Source: Hyparrhenia diplandra
Taxonomy: Eukaryota; Streptophyta; Magnoliopsida; Poales; Poaceae
DNA: 64,000 bases
Direction: 5' to 3'
Assembly: GCA_015847255.1 (NCBI GenBank)
Contig: JADLZK010007779.1
Span: 1,364,001-1,428,000 of the forward strand
Positions within the stretch are counted from its first letter, which is position 1. The number at the start of each line of letters is the position of its first letter. The notes under the pieces are model-generated. The model did no database searches. It had not been told where the DNA came from and saw only the letters and a program-made list of their open reading frames with translations. Both the position numbers and the translations under genes were made by a program. Below are positions 20,818 through 34,008 of the stretch, one piece after another.

Positions 20818-21350
20818 TTAGTTGGGGAATAGCCCGAGATGCAGGCTGTCGCCTTGTCGGACAGACAGGAACCCAATCTGACAAAAGTTGAGAGAACGAG
20901 AAAGTGGGGAGGGATTTGGGCGCATGGATTCGCGCAGGCCGGTGGGGGAGAAAGAGTGGGCATACCTGTGGGTGCTCGTCACTGATGAAGGACCCGACGA
21001 CAACCTGGGCAGATGCTGCAGGGATGCGGCGGCGGTCGTACAGCCGTCTGGTCGCTGCACAACACGTGCAAGGTGAGGTGAGCGGGAGAAGAAGAATCCA
21101 GTAAAGAGATGGCCTGCCTTCTGAAACAACGTGATGAGACTTGCCTGCCTTCGATGGTGGCCTTGTGGCCAGAGATGAACCGGAGGGAAGGGAGCCGCCG
21201 CCACGTAGACCTAGGAGCTTCGGTCAGTTGTGGAAATGAGAATAGAGGGCCTTCGAGTTTTCTCGACCAGAATAGATTGACTGAGTCACGCCCCGCGCGC
21301 AACTGCTGAAGAGCGGCAAATGCATTTGCGGGAGAGGGAAAATTTGGTGG
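20818..21350 (-). other. GC-rich 5' region of the CACTA gene
   Basis: The segment is clearly richer in GC than the rest of the transposon and lies upstream of the PB1-like exon. It is likely the promoter-proximal non-coding exon or first coding exon. The 128-codon frame at 20818-21204 has no recognised domain and may be chance. Confidence 0.35.
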
Positions 21351-21826
21351 GAATAATTTCAGTCAATATTTTAAGGAAGGAACCTAATGTGACAAATTAG
21401 TTTTGGCGGGATATAATTTTAGTCAATTTTTTGAGGAATGAAAATTAAAAAGTCTACGTATATTGGTTTTCTGATAATACTAATAATATGTGACAAATTA
21501 GTTTATTTGAAGTAATGATATTATTTTTTAATATTAACGTTAACACATATGTGAAATTTATTTCATATAACTCATGATATCAATTTACGGGAGCATGTTT
21601 CCCTCGTGCATGCGTAGGTTCGAATCTCTTTTGCCACTTTTTGCCTTTTATTAATTATAGAGACGACCTGCACACACAAACGTTGTTGTTGCTCGAATGA
21701 ATTAAGCGTTGCCAAAAAAAAACTAAGAAGCACACAAGCGTCACAAGCCTTATTCCTTGCAACAAATAAATTAACTGTTGTTATCTATTCGATTTGCAAA
21801 AAAGAAGGGTTCCTCTTGTAGTGTTG

Positions 21827-22813
21827 AAATCTAGCACACATGCACACACTAAGCATAATATCGGGCCTAGATGCGCAAAGATAAAGGAGTGAGCCAATCA
21901 TGGAACGATATACCTTCATGTCCACGGCTGCCCCTTCTTCATCAAGGTCAAGCTGTCCATTGCTTGGCATTGGAGTCTTGATTGGCTTTGCCTTAGCCAT
22001 ATCAAACTTCTTTAGCATGTCATGGGTGTACTTGGTTTGACAAATAAAAGTCTCTTCCTTCATTTGCTTGACTTGAAATCCAAGGAAGAACTTGAGCTCA
22101 CCCATCATGGACATCTCAAATCTCTTTGTCATTGTCCTACTAAATTGCTCAACATACTTATTGTTAGTACTACTAAATATTATATCGTCGACATATATTT
22201 GGCATACAAATATATCATTTCCAACTTTATGTGTAAAGAGAGTAGGATCAGCTTTGCCTATTTCAAAGCCTTGTTTAAGCAAGAATTCCCTAAGGCATTC
22301 ATACCATGCTCTTGGTGCTTGCTTAAGCCCATAGAGCGCCTTTCGGAGTTTGTAGACATGGTTGGGACACTTGGGATCTTCAAAACCCGGTTGTTGCTCA
22401 ACATACACTTCCTCTTGTAGGGGGCCATTGAGGAATGCACTCTTGACATCCATTCGATGAAGCTTGAAGTCATGATGGGCAGCAAAGGCTAGAAGAATGC
22501 GAATTGCTTCTAGTCTTGCCACCAGTGCATATGTCTCATCAAAGTCCAAGCCCTCTACTTGAGTGAAGCCTTGAGCCACCAATCTTGCCTTGTTTCTTGT
22601 CACCAATCCATTCTCATCTTTCTTGTTACAGAAGACCCACTTGGTGCCAATCATGTTCATCTTGGGTATTTCCACCAACTCCCACACTTCGTTTCCCTCA
22701 AAGTTGTTGAGTTCTTCTTGCATGGCCAACACCCAATCCGGGTTCTTGAGAGCATCATCTACCTTTTGTCGGTTCCAAAGAAGAGACAAACGTGTAATGT
22801 TGACAAAATGTAG
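21827..22813 (-). pseudogene. Copia reverse transcriptase, element H
   Basis: The open frame includes VWELVEIPK, GTKWVFCNKKDENG, ARLVAQGFTQVEGLDFDETY, the MDVKSAFLNG motif, LYGLKQAPRAWY and the catalytic QIYVDDIIF (YVDD). It runs to SRPDIMLSVCMCARFQ, where CACTA interrupts it, and resumes at 17630. It copies element RNA into DNA in virus-like particles. The frame is otherwise uninterrupted for about 325 codons, so the CACTA insertion may be fairly recent. The apparent last residues of the open frame are transposon sequence. Confidence 0.9.
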
Positions 22814-23160
22814 CTAAATGAGATCGAGTGGTCACTCCTTTCAAAGGCTCCCAAGAATGTTGTCAATGGGGTGATCCCATTGAATGGTTTGTCGAAGTCA
22901 TGGGTGATCAATGCCATCTTCATTATCTTCTTGATCTTCATCATAGTCATCTTTAGCTTCAAGTATTGGAGCAAGATCAAGTGGCTGAACAGGTGATGTA
23001 GGGGTTGGATTAGCTACTGCCGAGGTAGTTGGCGCGGCACTGCCGCGCTGGATACTTCCAGCAAGTGTGTGCTACACTTGGTCGTCGAGTACGTCAGCAG
23101 AATGTTGTGCAGCAATAGCTGGTGGATCCTCCTCATCGGTGGCTTGATCTTCTTGTGGCC

Positions 23161-23988
23161 TTATGTTGCCAATTGCTTGATTGCCTCACAAGGTGGATCC
23201 TCCTTTTCTACAATACTTTGATCAACTTGCTCTACTTGGGAGCCATTATATTCATCAAATGTCACATCTATTGTGACTTCAACTCTCCCTTGAGTTTTGT
23301 TGAAGACACGATAGGCATGCTCATTTGATCCATAACCAAGAAGAAAACCTTCAACAACTTTAGGTGCAAACTTAGAGGTTCGGGGGCTTCTTGTTAAGAA
23401 TGAAACACTTACACCCAAACACCCTAAAGTAAGATACCTTTGGTTTGTTACCGGTTAAGAGCTCATATCAAGTCTTCTTGAGTTTCTTGTGCAAGTAGAG
23501 GCGGTTGATGGCATGACAAGCAGTGTTGATAGCTTCGCACCAAAAGATGTCCGAAGTCTTGTACTCATCAAGCATTGTCCTTGCCATCTCTATGAGTGTA
23601 CGATTCTTCCTATCTACTACACCATTTTGTTGTGGGGTGTATGTGGCTGAAAACTCATATTTGATGCCCTCTTCATCAAGAAACTCCTCAACTTGGGTGT
23701 TCTTGAATTCGGCCCCATTGTCACTTCTCACTTTCTTGACTAGGAGACCAAATTCTCTTTGTCCCCTTCAAATAAAGGTCTTCACGTTATCCTGTGCACT
23801 GCACTTATCATAGACAAAGAAAACCCAAGTGAAGCGGGAATAATCATCAACAATAACTAAGCCATATTTGTTACCCCTGATGCTAAGGTAGGCCACCGGT
23901 CCAAAGAGATCCATATGTATCAACTCCAATGGTTGAGTAGTGGTCATCAAGCTCTTTGGTGGGTGAGGTGCGCCTACTTGCTTTCTGG
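23161..23988 (-). pseudogene. Copia integrase core, element H
   Basis: Seen in order: LELIHMDLFGPV (first acidic residue), VDDYSRFTWVFF, RSDNGAEFKN (second) and PQQNGVVDRKNRTL. In the last motif the family-typical E (GVVERKN) is D. ARTMLDEY and AINRLY follow, then TRSPRTSKFAPK in a shifted frame. Frameshifts near 23420-23470 and 23740 break it. It would insert element cDNA into the genome. The N-terminal zinc-binding part lies across the solo LTR at 25784-26060. Confidence 0.85.
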
Positions 23989-23993
23989 CTTGG

Positions 23994-25778
23994 TGTTGAT
24001 ATTTCTAACACGATCCTAATTAGGAAGGCGAGAGAAATATATATGGGATATCTATCTAATCATGTTAGCTTGGATATGGGATTAACCTCATGATCTAATA
24101 AAGTGAAGTTAGGTGGTGTTAGTAGTGGGATGTAGCTTAGCCACATTATCCATAGTGGAATTAATCTCACCAGGATATGAACTCAAGGTATACCACTCAT
24201 TTCTAGGCATTACCTATACACTAGTCTGTCACCCTAGCAATAACGCTCAAAGAAATGCGGGGCATGGTATTTATAGATTGGCCTTGATAAAAGATTGAAC
24301 ATGATATACGCAAGTTTAACGGATAGAAATACCAATTGTAGCACTTCATCGGGAGTAATCCGGTATCGTATTTATATTTTACCACAGGGAAGGGAGTCTA
24401 TGGAAAGGTAGAGAGATAAGAGCTATCTAATGATTTTATAATATGATTTATTTATGAGATCATTCACTTTACAATATTATAATGCAGAGTAGCCATGAGC
24501 ATCAAACATAACTCAACAGGATAAGTCCAAGATAAAGATAAATAGTATAATGTTAATTGTCCAAGTCTAGTATTAACCTATGCCACTAATATCATACAAG
24601 CAATTAGCATGTTATAAATTAGACTAGAATGAATATTCCTAAGATACTCTTAATTAATATACATCTATGAATACTACAATTAGTGCAATACATCTAGCTA
24701 TCATGGCAAGATTAGATTACTTCTATACATGGCAAGCATTACCAAAGACAAGCAAGGGACGAAACTTGTTCATCTTCGTAATTAAAAGCTCGGACGTGTC
24801 CTACATTTGAGGGTGGACTCCAAAGGACTCAACAGGGCTGTCACCCCGCGATCTACCACACGAGCGAGAATGTAGGGTGCAATTGCAGATAAACGTTGTA
24901 TAAACACCACGTTTACACATTGCTTATCACCCAAATAGTGATCATCTATATGAGTGCTATACAATTCCATGCATAAAATATAAAGCAATCTTACTAAACT
25001 AAATATATAATCATAGCAAGCATAAACACATAGCAATAAGAATATAATAATTATAAAGATTAAAGCCATAACAATTGTATTCTAAATATAAGAGAACTTA
25101 CAGATTGAATACAAGAGAGAAGTCTCAAGAACGATCCTTGCTACTTCTTGACTATCGGGAACTCAAGATGAACTTGATCTTCAACTAGAACTAGTTATGT
25201 AGCTAATCTACTTCTAGTATGAACTAGAGCTTAGGTCTAGACTTGGCTGGACTTGGATGAATATGATTGATAATGAAATTCGATATGAGCCTCAGGGTCA
25301 GCTGGTCTTCTTATATAGTACTTGGCGATGAACGTCAACCCTTGGATCAAACCGACCTTCAACAACGATGTAGATACAACCTCAAGGTCGGTGGTAAACC
25401 GACATAAAAATGTGAGGCTGATTGGGTGACCCACCGGGCGGTAGGCCTATATGGCACCGGCGCCGCCCGGTGGAGTGCCACCTCGGCTTCCCCGTCTTCT
25501 CCGGTGTCCTCTGGTATCTTCTAGAATGTTTTAGTCCACTTTTTCGGGTTGATTTGCTTCACGGATAAGTTTGGTCTTTATTTGTCTTGTATATGTCTTG
25601 TATATTCCGGAACCTTCTCCATTATTCTCGTATTTTCCTATCAAGTCCCGGAAAGTCACGAATACCAAAACTCATGGAATTATGTTAGTTAGACCCCTAG
25701 ACTTATGTTTAGTCTTTGACTTTAGCCCTTAATTCATATTAAATAACTTAAAAATTTATAGTATAATAAGTGTCAACA
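23994..25778 (-). mobile_element. Solo LTR, Athila-type, TSD CTTGG
   Basis: It is 1785 bp, TGTTGACACTTATT...ATATCAACA on the minus strand, with CTTGG at 23989-23993 and 25779-25783. A TATA box (TATATAAG) lies at about 25310-25317. It is related to family C at its start and in the ACCGACCTTGAGGTTG-type segment, but longer. It splits the integrase of H. Confidence 0.93.
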
Positions 25779-25783
25779 CTTGG

Positions 25784-26640
25784 CAAGCGCTACAAATCTG
25801 TCTTTGTCAAAATCAACATTTGTTAGTCTAATGATGTGGTTGTCTTTCTGTAGTTTGGCCAAGTTCCTCATGCCAACATGTGCTAGTCGGCGATGCCATA
25901 ACCAGCCCATGTTAGATTTTGCCACTAAACAGGTCTCAAGCTTAGTCTTACCCTTGTTGAAATCAACAAGGTAGAGCTTGTTCTTGAGCCATACAGTAAA
26001 AGACAAACAGAGGAATCCTCCATATGAAAGACTTCCACACCAACATCCGTAAAGAGACAATTATAGCCTTTCTCACACAACTATGAAACTGACAACAAGT
26101 TGTAACTTAACGAATCAACATGCATAACATCTGAAATTGAATGCTCAAGTGTAATAGCAACTTTACCAAGACCAATCACATCCCCCTTAGAGTTATCACC
26201 AAATAGGATATTCTCATGGTAGTTTGAAGTTGGGGAATATGATGAGAACATATTCCTTTCTCCGATCCACCCAACTTGACCCATCGGAGGAGTATGCCTG
26301 CAAAACAAGTTTAGTTCACAAGTATAGGTCCCCCAAGACTCTTGGGACCTTTCATTTTAGTCACAAGAACTTTGGGAACCCAAATAGAGGTATTACGATA
26401 AATATTTCTGTCATTTCCAATAAACTTGGCATACACCTCCCCCTTGTTGTTCTTTTTCAATAGAAAACTTGAACTCAACCCTTGTCTCACTAATTGACCT
26501 TTCGGTTGATAAGTTTGACTTCGTGGAACAGCCCAGACTGTAATGTTCGATTTCTGGACATCAACCTTTGGCCTCAAGACCTACTTCTTGACCTTGTTAG
26601 GCGGGCAGGAAAGTTGCGAGATAATCTTCCCTTTAGGCGG
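25784..26640 (-). pseudogene. Copia protease and integrase N-terminus, element H
   Basis: Three frames join: KVDVQKSNITVWAVPRSQ with IWVPK (26577-26311), NMFSSYSPTS...LFGDNSKGDVIGLGKV (26308-26081), and WLWHRRLAHVGMRNLAKL (26060-25773). The first part of the second frame reads GQVGWIGERNMF where copia proteases carry D-S-G, so the catalytic aspartate region is lost. The H-x-R-x-x-H segment is the GAG-pre-integrase domain. The coding sequence continues into 23988 after the solo LTR. Confidence 0.8.
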
Positions 26641-26645
26641 GGCGC

Positions 26646-28348
26646 TATTGCGTTTCCTAAGCACAGGTCAAGGTCCAGTTACCATTGCGACTTCCCATAG
26701 CGACTTCCTTTGGAATTGTTACATTCCAGTTACCATCGCCACGGGATGTCGGGTGGCATTCTATAACGTTTACAGAATAAGTCCCGCAGCGCCGCACGGA
26801 AATACCATTGTAGCATTTCACCCGAGAGATATTTAGGGTATCGTTATTTATATTTTCCCAAAAGGAAGGCATGGTGTAGGATTCTAGCGGGGGCATGAAC
26901 AAGACGACATGTCTATGCGGTTGACCAATACTCAATACGAGGGGGTAAGTCATGATAGTTCATAAGATAGTGTGACACACACTTGGGCGACCTCAAGGAT
27001 AAAAGGAAAATAAAGAATAAAGAATAATCCTAAGTGGAGTAGGCAATCCTAATGTAGGCGTGCAAAAGAACAAGTTAATGATCATGCAAACATAGATGAC
27101 TAGAGTTTTTAGGTGAGAGTGAGATGGGACGGGGAGACCACCCGGTACCATCGGCCCAATGGGAGGCATTTACGAACTCCTACATCACATGCGAACGTGG
27201 GGGATTTCAAGGGGCCGGACAAGGCATCCACGTCCCTACCGCCTACCCCCTCAACCGTAGCTTTTTGCTTTCATATCCGAAGGTTCCCGCTCACCCAGGC
27301 ACCATGCCCGCATGTTAAGGTACAACCCATATCCCCTGCGGACTCCCACCCTTCCAGATGGACGAGCTAAGATATGGACCAGGCCTGAAGGCCACAACGA
27401 ACTGCCACCTCAGCTCAACTCTTACTCTACTCAAATACATGGCATGAATGGTTAAGCCCTAAGTTCTATACGACTAACCACGACATAGGAACTATAGTCT
27501 AGTTCATCTATCATGATCGTGTCGAGAACAACATGTCAAGAATATAACATAGAGACTATATGCTAGTTCATATGTCAAGTCTATAACATGGAAATACTCT
27601 AGCTCTATTGCACAACCATATGAGAACAAGACTTGGGAAGAAACCATAAATGTATTCATACTGAATATTCCTTTCTCCCTAGTACAAGCTCTCCAATAAT
27701 GCTTAGCCTTGCTCCAAATACTACTAAAGACTAAAAGACCTAGAGAGAAGTGGAGTAGAGAGGAAGAGTGGTGAGAGAGGAGGCTCCAAAATGGTGTGTG
27801 TTGAGAGGGGGAGAGGAGAGGCCTTATTTATACAAGGCGGAGAGGGGGCTAAGTGCTAAACTACCACCAAACCGACCTCCCTCGAGGTGTCGAGCACGTT
27901 GAACCGGCGGATCCACCCCCCGCGACCCCCGCTCTCCTTGGGCGTTAATGCACCACCACGCCAAACCCGGCTCGAACCACCTCGGGATGGGTGCGGCGCA
28001 CCTTAGGGTCTTGTAGCGCACCCTCCCCGGCCCAGTTGGCCAGTGGTCTTTCTTGGGCGGGCGTGTCTCGTCTTGAAAAGTTGTGGGGTGGCATTTGCTT
28101 GGCCCAGTTTTGGTGTTTTTGTCCATTTCTCCCTTGGGCTTGGTATTCTTTAGGAATGCGCTTTCCAGGGAGGCGCCTTTTGATGTTATTTCCACCTGTA
28201 TTTATATAGTTTCTGCAAAATAATGTTTGGGACACTACAAGTGGAAATATATGAGTAATAAATGTATATGAGCATGAAAGGGTATATTTTCACCCCCTTT
28301 ATGGTAGTATGTTGACGTAAAAAAATATGTCGTTGGTGACCGTCAATA
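26646..28348 (-). mobile_element. Element B 3' LTR
   Basis: It is 1703 bp and matches 47720-49411. Its TATA box TATAAATA is at 27825-27832 (minus). The PPT follows at 28349-28369 (minus GGTAAGCTTGGGGGAGTT). The small ORFs within are LTR sequence. Confidence 0.9.
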
Positions 28349-28441
28349 AACTCCCCCAAGCTTACCCTTTGCACGTCCTCGAGCAAAAGATAAGTACTTG
28401 GTTGTTGATCAGGAGTTGCTACTATGCTGATTACATCTCAC
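28349..28441 (-). other. Element B PPT and start of 3' UTR
   Basis: The sequence AACTCCCCCAAGCTTACCC and GAGCAAAAGATAAGTAC matches A at 2116 onward. It is split by the inverted solo LTR, and B resumes at 30188. Confidence 0.8.
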
Positions 28442-30182
28442 TGTTGACGGTCACCAACGACATATTTTTAACGTCAACATTCTACCAATAAGGGGGTGAA
28501 ACTATACCTTACTACACACATATACATTTATTATTGACACATTTCCACTTGTAGTGTCCAAATTATTATTATGCAGATTTATATAAGAAACAAGTGGAAA
28601 ATACACCAAAAGGCGCCTCCCCGGAAAGCGCATTCACGAGAACATCAAGCCCAAAGGGAGAAATGGACCAAACACAGCTGGGCGAGCAAACATCGCCACA
28701 CAACTTTTCAAGCCCAAAAACACCCCCGACTGCCAAGGCCCGGCCCGAACCGAGCCCCGGGCAGTGCGCCGCACCACCACGTGCGCCCGCACCCATCGAG
28801 GTGGTTCAGGCCCAGGTTTGGCGAGGCGGTTTTTTACCTTCCAAAAGCGGCGTTGCCGGCGTTGGTTGGTCGGTTTAGCAAACTAGGAAGGTATTCTGGT
28901 CGGTTTTGGCTCCTTCCATGTGGGGAGGGGGCATTTTCCAATGAGCCCCCCTCTCCTCTACCTATAAAAGGAGGCCATCTCCCACCATTGTAACACACAC
29001 CTCACAATGTAGCCTCTTTCTTCTTCTTCTTCTTCTTCTCCCTTTCTTCTTCTTCTTCTTCTTCTACTTCTTCTTCTTCCTCCTCCTAGTAGGATTAGTA
29101 GTTTAGGATGTGGAGCTAGGCAAAGCTACCAAGGAGGGCTTGGCTCCTTGGAAGATGGATTCGGGAATAAATCTTTCTATGGTATTCTTCCAAAGCCTTG
29201 CTCTTATCTTATCTTGGTTGTGCATTAGGATTAGAGTCTTCATGTTATTTCTATACCTCATGATTTATCTTATGATCTAACATGTTGTTCTTGACATGAT
29301 CATGACACATGAACTAGTCTATAGTTTTTATGTTGTGATATCGTCATATAGAACTTTATGCTTAAACCATTCATGCAATATAATTGGGTAGTGTCGGGAT
29401 TGTCTTTGAATGGCGGTTCGTTGTGTCCTTCGGGGCTTGCTCGTGTCCTATTCCGTCCATCCGTAGGGTGGGGGCCATGGGGACATGAGTAGTGTCCTAG
29501 TATGCGGACGTGGTGTCCGGATGCGGGTATCCTGCGAATATGAGTGCATGCCCGCGGTTGAGGGGGTAGGCGGCTTGGTCGTGACAAGCCTTGTCCGTCC
29601 CTTGAAATCCCTCCACGTTCGTGTGTGCTGTAGGAGTTCGTAAATGCCTTCCTTTAGGGCGGATGCTCCGGGAGGTCTCCCTATCCATTTCATTCTCAGC
29701 TCCGACCTCCTGCTCATGCGTGTTGCCTGACTATCAACTGGTTCTATGCACAGCCATGACTAGAATCTGTATGCTCCACTTAGGTCTTTCTTTATTCCTT
29801 ATTTATCTTTATCCTTGAGTTTGGCTTGAGTGAGTGTGTCAAGTTATCCCTTTACCGTTCCTTTATATCCCTGTTATGAGCATTGGTCCATTACATAGTC
29901 ATGTTATCCTGTTCATGTCTCTATTAGATCCTTTTCCACCATGCCTTCCTTTGGGAAAATATAAATAACGATACCACTGAATACTTCGGGTGAAATGCTA
30001 CAATGATAGATCCATGCGCTTGTGGATGAATATCTTCTTAGGCAAGATCTATCACCGTTGATGTACCTAGTGTTATCACCCGACGGTGGTTTCACTTAGG
30101 AATGTCAACGGCGCATTTTAGCGCCGTTATTGGAGATGGGTTCTAAACACGTTTCTAGTGATTGCGCTTAAGAAATGCAACA
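28442..30182 (+). mobile_element. Solo LTR, B-related family, TSD CTCAC
   Basis: It is 1741 bp, TGTTGACGGTCACC...AAATGCAACA, with CTCAC at 28437-28441 and 30183-30187. It lies head-to-head with B's 3' LTR, only 93 bp away. A TATA box (TATAAAAG) lies at 28963-28970, followed by TTC/CTT microsatellite at about 29018-29085. Confidence 0.95.
28963..28970 (+). promoter_or_regulatory. TATA box of the CTCAC solo LTR
   Basis: TACCTATAAAAGGAGGCC, in the position equivalent to other LTR TATA boxes here; a pyrimidine-rich leader follows. Confidence 0.5.
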
Positions 30183-30187
30183 CTCAC

Positions 30188-32213
30188 GTGCGGGGTTATA
30201 ACAAAAAGTTCTCTAGAGTTTGAATAAAATGGCACGTTTGTTCACCCCTTATTACCTTTCATCTTTTGTGGGGCTTTTGAGCCGTCTCCAAGTCTTGGGT
30301 GGTTCTTGGGATAGAATAGTTCGACGGGCTCACTTATCTTTTTTATTCTTTCGGTGACTATCAATCCAGAGGTTTTGAAATATTTTTGCAAATAAAGAAA
30401 TTTCTCGAATGATCACTCGATCTCTCAATGTATGTAAGTGGTTGATCCTCACCAAAGGCTTGGTTGCCTTTCTTTGCCTACCAACTATAAGGCTATTTTT
30501 GTGGAGTTTTGGGTAGGTAAAAAGATTGGCATACCTGTTTCATGTCATGTTGCCCTTGTCAAAGGCCAAACCACTGGAGAGACTAGTCATATGCCTTGAT
30601 CAAGATGTGCAAGTGTGTGGGGTATTTTTTTTTTTTTTTTTTTTTTTGTATTTAGTGGACTCCAAATATCATGACTCTCTTGTTTTTGGAGGAAGGAGGT
30701 ATGGGCTACCTTAATTTCTTTTCTTCTTTTTTTTTTGGACGAGTACTAACTTCCTCGTCTTTATTGGGTCATTTGTCTATCTTCTCTTTTTTTTTTTCTT
30801 TCTTTCTTTTTTTTCCGCATAGCCCATACTTCTCCTTTTTTTCAACAAGAGTTTTTTTGTGAGAGAGTCGATAAAAGCGAATGGAGTATAGTTTTGGTGG
30901 ATGGAAGGGTGCATGTTGGCGCAACTCGGTGTGAGAGTCGGCGTTTATTTGTTGGTGCAAGTGAATCTTGATCATGGGCATATGAAAAGAATCTCAACAT
31001 AGGTTACGGCTTTTTGAAAAAAAGGCTCACCATGAAAACAAGTAGCAAATGACTAAGGTTTTTCATGATTGTTTATCATGTCATATGGCTCTGGTGGGAT
31101 TGTGCATATCATTGAGGAACTTTTGAATTTTGATTTTCGAAAAGAAAACTCGGATGTCAAGTCATTCTAAGAATAATGTCATAGCAAGCTCATTTCACCA
31201 TATCATAACCAAAGCAACAACTTAGACTAGATAATGCTTACGCAACCCACATGAATCATGCTTTTCAAGGTGAAATAAAACTTAGCCACTAAACCCAAAC
31301 TTTAGAGAAATTTAAGTTATAAACTAGGCACAAGCAAAACATAAGACCGAGCAACTATTCATCATTTCAACAAGGGACTAAAACTAAACATTTCCATAGC
31401 TCATATGTATAGGAGTGAAATTTTTTTTCTTTTAGCATAACTCATCATTTCATAAGATAGAGAATATAATCAAAATGTGAGATACACGTTACCTTTCTTG
31501 GAGTCCTCCCCAAGCTAGCCTTTTACTTACCTTTCATGGTTACGCTAGCTTGAGCACGCAATGATCCGAGTTGTGCCCGGTGGTGTGGTTTGGAGGCTCC
31601 CCCCAAGCTTGTCTTTTGATGTCATCAAAGTAACAGGACAAAAACTTGGGGTTGAAAGGTTTATCTCTCTCTCTCTCTTCTTTTCTTCTCTTCTCTACCT
31701 CTCTCTTTTTTTTTTATTATTATTATTTTCTTTCTTTTTTTTTTCTTTTTTTTTTCTCTCTCTCTTTTTTTTTTTGTGACTATCAACTCTATTGTCATCT
31801 TTAAGACTTACCCTTATGAAGTTTGATAATTTCCTATAGTGGTTAGTCCATATGATCGACCAAAATCTACACTAGCAATTTTGGGTTCAATAACCAGACT
31901 CAACTCCATGTCTAATCTGATCAAGGTAGACTTTTTGACCTAAGCACCATGCTCAATTCAAAATGCCTATGGAAGTATGATTAAACATCTAACCAAAACT
32001 TCCAAACCAAGACATGCCAATATAGAAAGAGGAAGCATGAAAAGATGCACAAGATTCATCCAACGAGAGGCAAACAAAAATATTTTATTTCTAATTATTA
32101 TTTTTATTGCAAACATCATGGAGTTATTATTGGGAGATTATTATTGTAAATAAAAGATAACTACCGATTTACCTTCGGCAAGGGCTCACCTTTTAAAGTC
32201 CATTTGGGCAGGA
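30188..32213 (-). other. Element B 3' untranslated region
   Basis: Non-coding. It includes long T runs (30607-30629, 30790-30815), CT-rich stretches near 31665-31770, and the block at 31140-31430 shared with A and D (CATTTCAACAAGGGACTAA). The frames at 30526-30862 and 31561-31779 are poly-F/S low-complexity readings, not genes. Confidence 0.65.
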
Positions 32214-32218
32214 CTCTT

Positions 32219-33499
32219 TGTTGGTAAAAGTTATCCTACGTAATTATTTATAATTTGTATAGTCCGCAAGTTTAACGTAAACGATGAGCACTTCACCCGG
32301 GAGGGTTTTAATTATCGAATCCACAGAGAGAATGGTGTGAGACTAATGAAACAGAACTAAACACTGAGATAGTAGTAAGGAACGGGAGTTCAGATAAAAG
32401 GTGAGAAGAATTCTAAGGTTGTCTAGTTTATACTCTTATAAGGCTTAAAGATATTTCTTAATGGGGACGTACTCAAAAAGGAAAGTAAGGTCGAAACTTA
32501 CTATTCCCCAAAGAACTATGTCCTACGTGTCCTATCTTACGGGACGTGGAATCCAAAGGAATCAATGGTACTTTGTCACTACCACGAACTACCACGATCC
32601 GGCAAGCAGGGTGTATTTATGAGTTATCTAGTATAAACACCACGTCTACACTAGGGGTAACAACTTCAATTCAAGAGCGACAAGAATCAAAGTACTCTAA
32701 TGAGTCATAAACCGAAAGAAATATAAATAAGTAGACTTACTCAAATATAAGGTTGATCCGCCAAAGAAGTCTCAAGATCAAGTGCAATGAAGCCTTTGAT
32801 CCCAGAGGTACAAGCGTAGAAGAGTCACCCCACGGATCCGGCACTTCTCCTTACTTCTCCTCAACTCTACTTTCTATCTCTCAAGAACAGATCTAGAACT
32901 AGAACTAGTTCTTTGATCTATCTCTCAACTTTCTACTAATCTCTCTCAACTTGATCTAGCTCTCTTCTAATTAGAGAGGTATGGCTCTAGCTATGATCAA
33001 AGCCGAGTATGATGAATAATGATTTTCATGCCTATGGGTCGGAGGTAGGACCCTCCTTATATAGTCCTGGTAGATGAATGCTTTGGCCCTTGGATCAAAC
33101 CGACTTCAACAACGGCGTAGATACAACCACAAAGTCGGTTAGAAACCGACCTAGGAAGATGAGGGCTGACATCTTGGCCCCCACCGGCCGGGCCTAATCC
33201 TCGGCGGCCGCCAAAGCCGTGGTGGACCCAAGGTGTCGTCTCTCCCGGTGTCTTCGGTATCTTCTAGAATGTTTTAGTTCACTTTTCGGTTCGAAATACT
33301 TCTTTGGCAATTCCTTTTATTGTGTAGGGGTTTTCTCTAAGTTTTCTCGGCATTTACTGTTAAGTCTGAAAAAAAAATATAAATCACCAAAACTCATGGA
33401 ACTTAGTTAGTATAATACCTATTCTATGTATTTTATTCTTTTTATACCCTTATACATATTTAATTGTCACATAAAAACATAGCTTAAAAGGTGTCAACA
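32219..33499 (-). mobile_element. Element C 3' LTR
   Basis: TGTTGACACC...TTTTACCAACA on the minus strand, with a TATA box at 33057-33063. Differences from the 5' LTR are few and about half are 1-base indels in short runs. The PPT lies at 33500-33515 (minus AAGTGTGGGGAGCT). Confidence 0.92.
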
Positions 33500-34008
33500 A
33501 GCTCCCCACACTTAGGCTTTTACTGCGTCTCGATAAAAGGTTGGTTAATTATAAACTCATAAGCTTACTTTTTTATATCTTTCTAACCTTACTAAGTACT
33601 TAAGCGATTATGAAACAAGATAGATAAAATAGAGTACTTTATTCTTTCAATCAATTCATTTGGAGTTTTTGCAATGATTTTTGAAAAGAAAACATAGCTT
33701 ACTCCTCTTTTTTATGATACTCTCAAATCACTCAATGATATATATATATGGTATTTGTGGATCCTCACAACAAAAATATAACATATAAGAATTATAATAA
33801 AAATCAGTACTGAGTTGTAGGAAAAAAAATATAGTATATTACTTTGTATGTATCTGCAAAATCAAATATGGATCCAAGGAAAAACATTGTCTTTAGATCA
33901 AGATGTGCATGTGTGTGCTAATTCTACTATGCTCTTTTTTTTCTTCTCTCTTTTTAGAATAAATATTTTTGCAAACAAGATCATGGGCTATCTTTATTTT
34001 TCTTTTTT

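Larger units (their letters stand above)
17631..21823 (-). mobile_element. CACTA (En/Spm-type) DNA transposon, TSD TTG
   Basis: It is 4193 bp, beginning CACTACAAAATGACACCCC and ending GGGTTCCTCTTGTAGTG, so both ends are CACTACAA-type inverted repeats. The 3-bp TSD TTG lies at 17628-17630 and 21824-21826. It splits the copia RT of H. Subterminal GCAACAC / GTGTTG motifs cluster at the left end. It carries one spliced gene on the minus strand but no recognisable TNPD-type transposase, so it is probably mobilised in trans. Confidence 0.92.

Noticed and set aside
30526..30862. Hydrophobic frames near long T runs
   Set aside because: Poly-phenylalanine readings of T tracts in the element B 3' UTR. 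The same applies to 15535-15777 and 31561-31779.
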